Positions 6,178 through 9,094 of a DNA stretch of 9,094 bases are shown here, piece by piece. Location of the stretch: the NCBI GenBank assembly GCA_019240175.1, contig JAFAYS010000032.1, positions 1 to 9,094 on the forward strand, in the 5' to 3' direction. Position numbers and translations under genes: made by a program. The first letter of the stretch is position 1; each line of letters begins with the position of its first letter. The notes under the pieces were generated by a model. The model worked only from the letters and a program-made list of their open reading frames with translations, was not told the origin of the DNA and did no database searches. This DNA comes from Chloroflexota bacterium. Its GTDB lineage: Bacteria > Chloroflexota > Chloroflexia > Chloroflexales > Kallotenuaceae.

Positions 6178-6209
6178 TTAACAACTTCTGAAGATCGCCG
6201 CGCTAGACT
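6178..6209 (+). promoter_or_regulatory. Candidate response-regulator-activated promoter for the DUF4405 unit
   Basis: TTAACA (6178-6183) and TGAAGA (6189-6194) start 11 bp apart and agree at four of six positions. This is the geometry of OmpR/PhoB-type direct-repeat sites. A -10-like TAGACT lies at 6204-6209, nine bases beyond, with no proper -35, as expected for an activator-dependent promoter. The site lies 55-71 bp before the start codon at 6249. The reading is by eye; no regulator gene of this family is in the window. Confidence 0.3.
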
Positions 6210-6248
6210 ACAGCCAATCAATTTGAAATCGGAAGCAGGGCTAACATT

Positions 6249-6785
6249 ATGCAGCCTACACGCACAAAACCTAATCGCAACAAAATCAATCTCGTGATCG
6301 ACCTGGCGATCTTTGTGGCCTTTCTGATCGCGATGTCGCCGCACTTCAGCGGAATTGCCGTCCATGAGTGGCTGAGCATCGCCTTTGGCGCGGCGATTAT
6401 CGCGCATTTGCTGCTGCACTGGGAGTGGATCGTCGGCATCACCAGGAGCTTCTTCAAGAAAGCACGCTGGTCGGCGCGCAGCAACTATGTGCTCAACGTG
6501 CTGCTCTTCATCGACATAACGATTGTAATCTTTACCGGCCTGATGATCTCGGAGGACGCGCTGCCGCTCTTCGGCATCCAGACGATACGCGGCGGCATCT
6601 GGCACGGGCTGCACTCGTTCTCGGCGGACCTGTCGCTCGTGTTGGTCGGGCTGCATATCGCGCTGCACTGGGAATGGATCGTCAAGATGTTCAAGCGATT
6701 TGTGCTCACGCCGCTGCTGCCGCGCCGGCTATCGCCACAGATGCAACTAACCGCTCAGCCGCCCGATAAGAAGGTGCAGCCATGA
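6249..6785 (+). CDS. DUF4405-like four-helix membrane protein, probable b-type cytochrome
   Basis: A 178-residue inner-membrane protein with four hydrophobic helices (about 14-31, 40-58, 81-100, 124-141) and a polar C-terminal tail. It resembles the DUF4405 group of cytochrome b-like proteins. Eight histidines are present (H32, H39, H53, H57, H119, H122, H136, H140), most at helix positions suited to haem ligation. H39/H53/H57 and H122/H136/H140 have identical spacing, each ending in the shared string LHWEWIV, so the protein looks internally duplicated. A role in membrane electron transfer is inferred; no redox partner is adjacent. A purine-rich AGCAGGG (6234-6240) about 8 bp before the ATG supports the start. 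The stop codon overlaps the next start (ATGA), so translation of the pair is probably coupled. Confidence 0.82.
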   Translation: MQPTRTKPNRNKINLVIDLAIFVAFLIAMSPHFSGIAVHEWLSIAFGAAIIAHLLLHWEWIVGITRSFFKKARWSARSNYVLNVLLFIDITIVIFTGLMISEDALPLFGIQTIRGGIWHGLHSFSADLSLVLVGLHIALHWEWIVKMFKRFVLTPLLPRRLSPQMQLTAQPPDKKVQP

Positions 6786-7174
6786 AGCTGTTGCTCCGTG
6801 TGTTGATGATCGTCGTCGCCGCGCTGATTGTCTCGGGAGCCACGTTTGCGCTTTCGCGCACGAGCCTGGCGTCGAATATGAGCGGCCCGCAGCGTGGACA
6901 GTTCGAGCGCCGACCTTCCACCACAGCTGATGGCGCTTCTACGCGTGAGCAGGCGAGCGCGCCGCAGCTCGATGGCGCGGGACCGCCTGAGGGCTTTCGG
7001 CGCGGCGGTGAGCGTGGCGGAGGCGGTTTGTTTAGCCTGGTGGAGGTAGGCGGCCACCTGCTTGTGATCGCGCTGATCGTGGCGGCGGTGAGCTTTCTTT
7101 CACGCGTCACGCAGCCGTTGCAAGCGCGGCTAGCGGCTCGACGCAAGCCAGCTCCACCAGCATCCACGGCCTAG
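6782..7174 (+). CDS. Small two-helix membrane protein, unrecognised
   Basis: I do not recognise this 130-residue protein. It has an N-terminal membrane segment or uncleaved signal anchor (about 4-24). A polar, low-complexity, presumably extracytoplasmic linker (25-82) is rich in Gly, Arg, Ser and Pro, with RRGGERGGGG at 73-82. A second helix follows (about 86-106), then a basic, Pro/Ala-rich cytoplasmic tail. It contains a single histidine (H92, next to helix 2) and no cysteine, so it is unlikely to bind haem alone. The 4-bp ATGA overlap with the DUF4405-like gene argues for coupled synthesis and a shared complex. Coding is supported by the overlap, the sensible topology and the terminator hairpin directly downstream. 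Confidence 0.7.
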   Translation: MKLLLRVLMIVVAALIVSGATFALSRTSLASNMSGPQRGQFERRPSTTADGASTREQASAPQLDGAGPPEGFRRGGERGGGGLFSLVEVGGHLLVIALIVAAVSFLSRVTQPLQARLAARRKPAPPASTA

Positions 7175-7203
7175 ATCGATCGCCAATGTTTTCGCAACAT
7201 AGC

Positions 7204-7244
7204 AACAGGCGCAAAGGATTTTCTTCTCTGCGCCTGTTTCGTTT
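7204..7244 (+). terminator. Terminator hairpin between convergent genes
   Basis: AACAGGCGCA (7204-7213) pairs perfectly with TGCGCCTGTT (7229-7238) around a 15-nt loop. On the + strand it is followed by TCGTTTAATT. It lies between the small membrane protein gene (+) and the 180-residue gene (-). The - strand reading has no U-run after it, so it acts mainly on + strand transcripts. Confidence 0.75.
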
Positions 7245-7262
7245 AATTGCTGTGTTCTCGTC

Positions 7263-7805
7263 TCAGCTCTGCATTTCTAAGCTGCGCAGATATTCCGCGA
7301 TCTCGATCGAGGCCTCGATCGCCTGGTTGAAGTCGGACGAGTGCCGCGACAGCGCGTCGACAACCGCATCTTTGCCGGTCTCGGTCAAGGCCAGGATCGC
7401 GGGAGGGCGTGGCACGCGAAACTCGGTGTGATCGTGATAATACTTGACGACGATCGTGCCGATGGCTGTGCCGTCCGCCGTCGAAACGGTGCTCCACATC
7501 CAGCGCTGCCGATCTTCTTCCGTCCCCCACTCGCGGGAAATATCGAACTCGCCGGGTAGGCGCGGCGCAAGGCGGAAGCCAGCCTGTTTGATCTCCTGGC
7601 GAATAGGCCGGAATAAAAACTCGCCGTAGGCTCCATAGACCATCTCGCCCAAACGGTGGTAGGTGTCGATCAGCCGGTCGTGCCTGGTCTCTAAAACGCG
7701 CTGCCAATTTTCGGCAATCTGCGCCTCGATGAAGCGTCCAATCGCGAAAATAGCCGGCTCGCTGCTTTCCGTGAGCAACTCCTGAAGTGACTGCGCCTGA
7801 CTCAT
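7263..7805 (-). CDS. Hypothetical protein downstream of a MarR regulator
   Basis: I do not recognise a family for this 180-residue soluble protein. The first 75 residues are helical and charged (SLQELLTESSEPAIFAIGRF, then ENWQRVLETRHDRLIDTYHR). The middle looks like alternating strands (FDISREWGTEEDRQRWMWS, 87-105, then GTAIGTIVVKYYHDHTEFRV, 112-131). The C-terminal part, ILALTETGKDAVVDALSRH (137-155), resembles the wing-plus-helix end of a winged-helix regulator, though no recognition helix precedes it. There is no signal peptide or membrane segment. The GGAAGGA ribosome site just before the ATG is the best on this strand. The gene starts 13 bp after the marR stop, so the two are co-transcribed and this protein is probably under MarR control. 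Confidence 0.8.
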   Translation of the reverse strand: MSQAQSLQELLTESSEPAIFAIGRFIEAQIAENWQRVLETRHDRLIDTYHRLGEMVYGAYGEFLFRPIRQEIKQAGFRLAPRLPGEFDISREWGTEEDRQRWMWSTVSTADGTAIGTIVVKYYHDHTEFRVPRPPAILALTETGKDAVVDALSRHSSDFNQAIEASIEIAEYLRSLEMQS

Positions 7806-7818
7806 TCGGTCCTTCCTT

Positions 7819-8283
7819 TCAAGCGTCAGCCTCGGGCTCCGGGCTGGGGTCGAGGCTTTCTCGGATTTGACGGAGTACCTGGACGGCGGTTTGGAGATCT
7901 TCGAGGGTGTGCGTTGCTCCTAGCTGGTTGGCCCACTCGGCGTGGCGCTCCTGCACGTAGTCGAGCGCTTCGCGGCCCTTGGTTGTCAGCGTCATCAGCT
8001 TGGCGCGGCGATGATGCGGGTTGTCGCTATACACGATCAGGCCGTCGGCGGCGAGACCATCGGCGGTTTGCTGCACGCTTTGCCGCGTCAAGCCCATGAT
8101 GCGGGCGACATGTGCCACCGGGATCGGGCCGTGCTCAACTACTCCGAGCACTTGCCAGCGTGCGCTGCTCAGCGCGACCGGTTTGGTGAGCTGATCGCCG
8201 GCTTCCAGCAGCAGACGGTTGACACGGAAGACTTCAAGGACGAGCTCGGTGAAGGTATCGCCAAGTGGACTCAAAGGATTCAT
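7819..8283 (-). CDS. MarR family transcriptional regulator
   Basis: A 154-residue winged-helix dimeric regulator, normal length for the family. An N-terminal dimerisation helix (7-33) leads into SSARWQVLGVVEHGPIPVAH (39-58). The helix-turn-helix comprises VAHVARIMGLTRQSVQQTADGLAADGLI (56-83), with recognition helix around TRQSVQQTADGLAA. The wing is DNPHHRRAKLMTLTTKG (87-103), with the usual D-x-R-R-x-K-like pattern. A C-terminal dimerisation helix and an acidic tail follow. A perfect palindrome overlaps its own promoter, so autorepression is likely. The -10 box ends 10 bp before the ATG and no ribosome site can fit, so the mRNA should be leaderless or nearly so. The next in-frame ATG falls inside the HTH, so this start is secure. 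The effector is unknown. Confidence 0.93.
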   Translation of the reverse strand: MNPLSPLGDTFTELVLEVFRVNRLLLEAGDQLTKPVALSSARWQVLGVVEHGPIPVAHVARIMGLTRQSVQQTADGLAADGLIVYSDNPHHRRAKLMTLTTKGREALDYVQERHAEWANQLGATHTLEDLQTAVQVLRQIRESLDPSPEPEADA

Positions 8284-8292
8284 TATGACACC

Positions 8293-8321
8293 ATTCTACC
8301 AAATTGACAGTACACTGTCAA
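8293..8321 (-). promoter_or_regulatory. Sigma-70-type promoter of the marR operon
   Basis: Read on the - strand, TTGACA (8321-8316) and TAGAAT (8298-8293) are separated by exactly 17 bases. The -35 is perfect and the -10 matches TATAAT at five of six positions. Expected initiation about 7 bases beyond the -10 falls near 8286, giving a leader of roughly 0-3 nt before the ATG at 8283. This is the best promoter in the window. Confidence 0.85.
8304..8321. promoter_or_regulatory. Palindromic operator, probably for the MarR regulator
   Basis: TTGACAGT, two bases, ACTGTCAA is a perfect 8-2-8 inverted repeat, the size typical of MarR dimer sites. It covers the whole -35 box and the first 12 bases of the spacer of the marR promoter, so bound protein would block RNA polymerase. 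Binding by the adjacent MarR protein is inferred from position. Confidence 0.75.
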
Positions 8322-8341
8322 AAACTAAAAGGTTGTAGTAG

Positions 8342-8371
8342 CAAAAATGGTCGCTCATACACGAGCGACCA
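8342..8371 (-). terminator. Intrinsic terminator of the DedA-family gene
   Basis: TGGTCGCTC (8348-8356) and GAGCGACCA (8363-8371) form a perfect 9-bp stem with a 6-nt loop. On the - strand it is followed by TTTTTG. It lies between the end of the DedA-family gene and the marR promoter, so it separates the two transcription units. Confidence 0.9.
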
Positions 8372-8394
8372 GCACAATCACAACTATCGGGCTC

Positions 8395-9057
8395 CTACAC
8401 TTCCTCGCCTCGTCGCGCGATCGGCGTGAGCGCTGGTGTGGACTCCGGCGCGGGTGCCGGCTCAGGTGCCGGCTTCTGGCGCAGCAAGAGCCAGGCAAGC
8501 AGCGCGATCGTCACAAGGCCGACGATTACCCAGGTCAGGTTGCCCAGTACGCCGCTCAGATCTTGCACCTGATCGCTGAACAGCCGACCTAGCGTGACAT
8601 AGCCGCCGACCCACACGATCTCGCCGGCGACGTCGAAGCAGAAAAAGGCCGGCAGCGAGTAGCGCGCGATCCCGCTGGTTAGATTGATCACCGGGCCGAT
8701 CGGCGTGAGCAGCCAGCGACTGAGAAAAATGCCGATCCCGCCCCAGCGTCGCGCCGCCGCCTCAGCCTGCTCGATGCGACTCGCGCCGCCGCCCCAGCGG
8801 CTAAGCTGATCGACGAGCCGCTGACTGCCCCAGCGCCCGATACTGTAGCCCAGATGATCGCCCAGGACTGCGGCAGCCGTGCCCAGGCCCAAAACCCACC
8901 ACAGGTTTAGCTGGCCATCCGCCACAAACGCGCCCGCCGTCAGGAGCAAGAGAGTTGCCGGCAGCGGCGCGCCCAGCGAGGCCAGCAGCACGACGGCAAA
9001 CAGCACCGGCAGGCCATATTGCACCAGACCGATCAGCACATAGTCGTTGAGGGTCAT
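8395..9057 (-). CDS. DedA family membrane protein (VTT/SNARE-associated domain)
   Basis: A 220-residue inner-membrane protein of the DedA family. Characterised members act in lipid-carrier (undecaprenyl phosphate) recycling, phospholipid scrambling and membrane homeostasis. Features in order: a first hydrophobic segment (8-27), the re-entrant-loop region GAPLPATLLLLTAGAF (29-44), GDHLGYSIGRWGS (66-78), and the second half FLSRWLLTPIGPVINLTSGI (111-130) followed by YSLPAFFCFDVAGEIVWVGG (133-152). A last helix spans about 174-192. The tail (195-214) is a Pro/Ala/Glu-rich low-complexity stretch. The usual glutamate before the first P-x-P and the G-E after it are replaced here (S27, A34-T35). The ATG may overlap an upstream stop by 4 bp (ATGA). 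A strong terminator follows. Confidence 0.88.
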   Translation of the reverse strand: MTLNDYVLIGLVQYGLPVLFAVVLLASLGAPLPATLLLLTAGAFVADGQLNLWWVLGLGTAAAVLGDHLGYSIGRWGSQRLVDQLSRWGGGASRIEQAEAAARRWGGIGIFLSRWLLTPIGPVINLTSGIARYSLPAFFCFDVAGEIVWVGGYVTLGRLFSDQVQDLSGVLGNLTWVIVGLVTIALLAWLLLRQKPAPEPAPAPESTPALTPIARRGEEV

Positions 9058-9094
9058 GGCTGCACGCCTGGCGACGCCGGCGGTGAAGCTTGCG
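9054..9094 (-). CDS. Possible C-terminal end of an upstream gene (partial)
   Basis: Read on the - strand from the window edge, one frame gives 12 residues (ending ASPPASPGVQP) and then a TGA that overlaps the DedA-family ATG as ATGA. This fits the end of a co-transcribed upstream gene with a Pro-rich tail. Twelve codons are too few to be sure. Confidence 0.3.
   Translation of the reverse strand, partial: QASPPASPGVQP

Noticed and set aside
7942..8307. 121-codon + strand frame opposite marR
   Set aside because: It is antisense to a clear MarR gene and its promoter; the codon pattern follows marR.
1..9094. Defence island, prophage, IS element or CRISPR array
   Set aside because: No integrase, transposase, terminal inverted repeats, spaced repeats or defence-type domains were found. 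The window reads as ordinary chromosome.

Overview
The window is GC-rich (about 60% by eye) bacterial chromosome. It opens with the tail of an rRNA operon, followed by ordinary housekeeping and envelope genes. No diagnostic gene fixes the lineage. The apparent trace of an AroD-AroE fusion, the DUF4405-type membrane protein and the overall protein style would fit Chloroflexota (class Chloroflexia), but that is a guess of moderate to low confidence. No phage, transposon, CRISPR array or tRNA was seen. The tetramer GATC is clearly over-represented across the window.

Left part (1-2870, + strand): the 3' end of 23S rRNA, a spacer with a hairpin, a complete 5S rRNA and a strong rRNA terminator. Next comes aroD, a type I 3-dehydroquinate dehydratase. 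Its C-terminal tail looks like a decayed N-terminal domain of shikimate dehydrogenase. A stand-alone group-1 (GT-B) glycosyltransferase follows, with terminator hairpins on both sides.

Middle (2900-6140, + strand): a cytoplasmic PAS-histidine kinase is split into two overlapping reading frames by an exact 32-bp tandem duplication. The dimerisation/phosphoacceptor part and the ATPase part are therefore now separate. Then comes a tight two-gene unit encoding a GtrA-like membrane protein and a GtrB/DPM1-like polyprenyl-phosphate glycosyltransferase. Such pairs charge a lipid carrier with a sugar and help move it across the membrane for glycan decoration.

Right part (6178-7244, + strand): a candidate response-regulator-type promoter precedes a four-helix, histidine-rich DUF4405-like membrane protein (probably a b-type cytochrome). 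A small two-helix membrane protein overlaps it by 4 bp. A terminator hairpin separates this unit from the convergent genes on the other strand.

Last part (- strand, 9094-7263): a DedA-family membrane protein with a clear intrinsic terminator, then a MarR-family regulator followed 13 bp later by an unrecognised 180-residue protein. The marR promoter has a near-consensus -35/-10 pair. A perfect 8-2-8 palindrome covers its -35 box, and the -10 lies so close to the ATG that the mRNA should be leaderless or nearly so. This suggests an autorepressed marR-hypothetical operon.

The observations most worth a second look are the split histidine kinase, the vestigial AroE domain on AroD, the leaderless autoregulated marR promoter and the two-fold histidine repeat in the DUF4405-like protein. 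No clearly new multi-gene system is visible.
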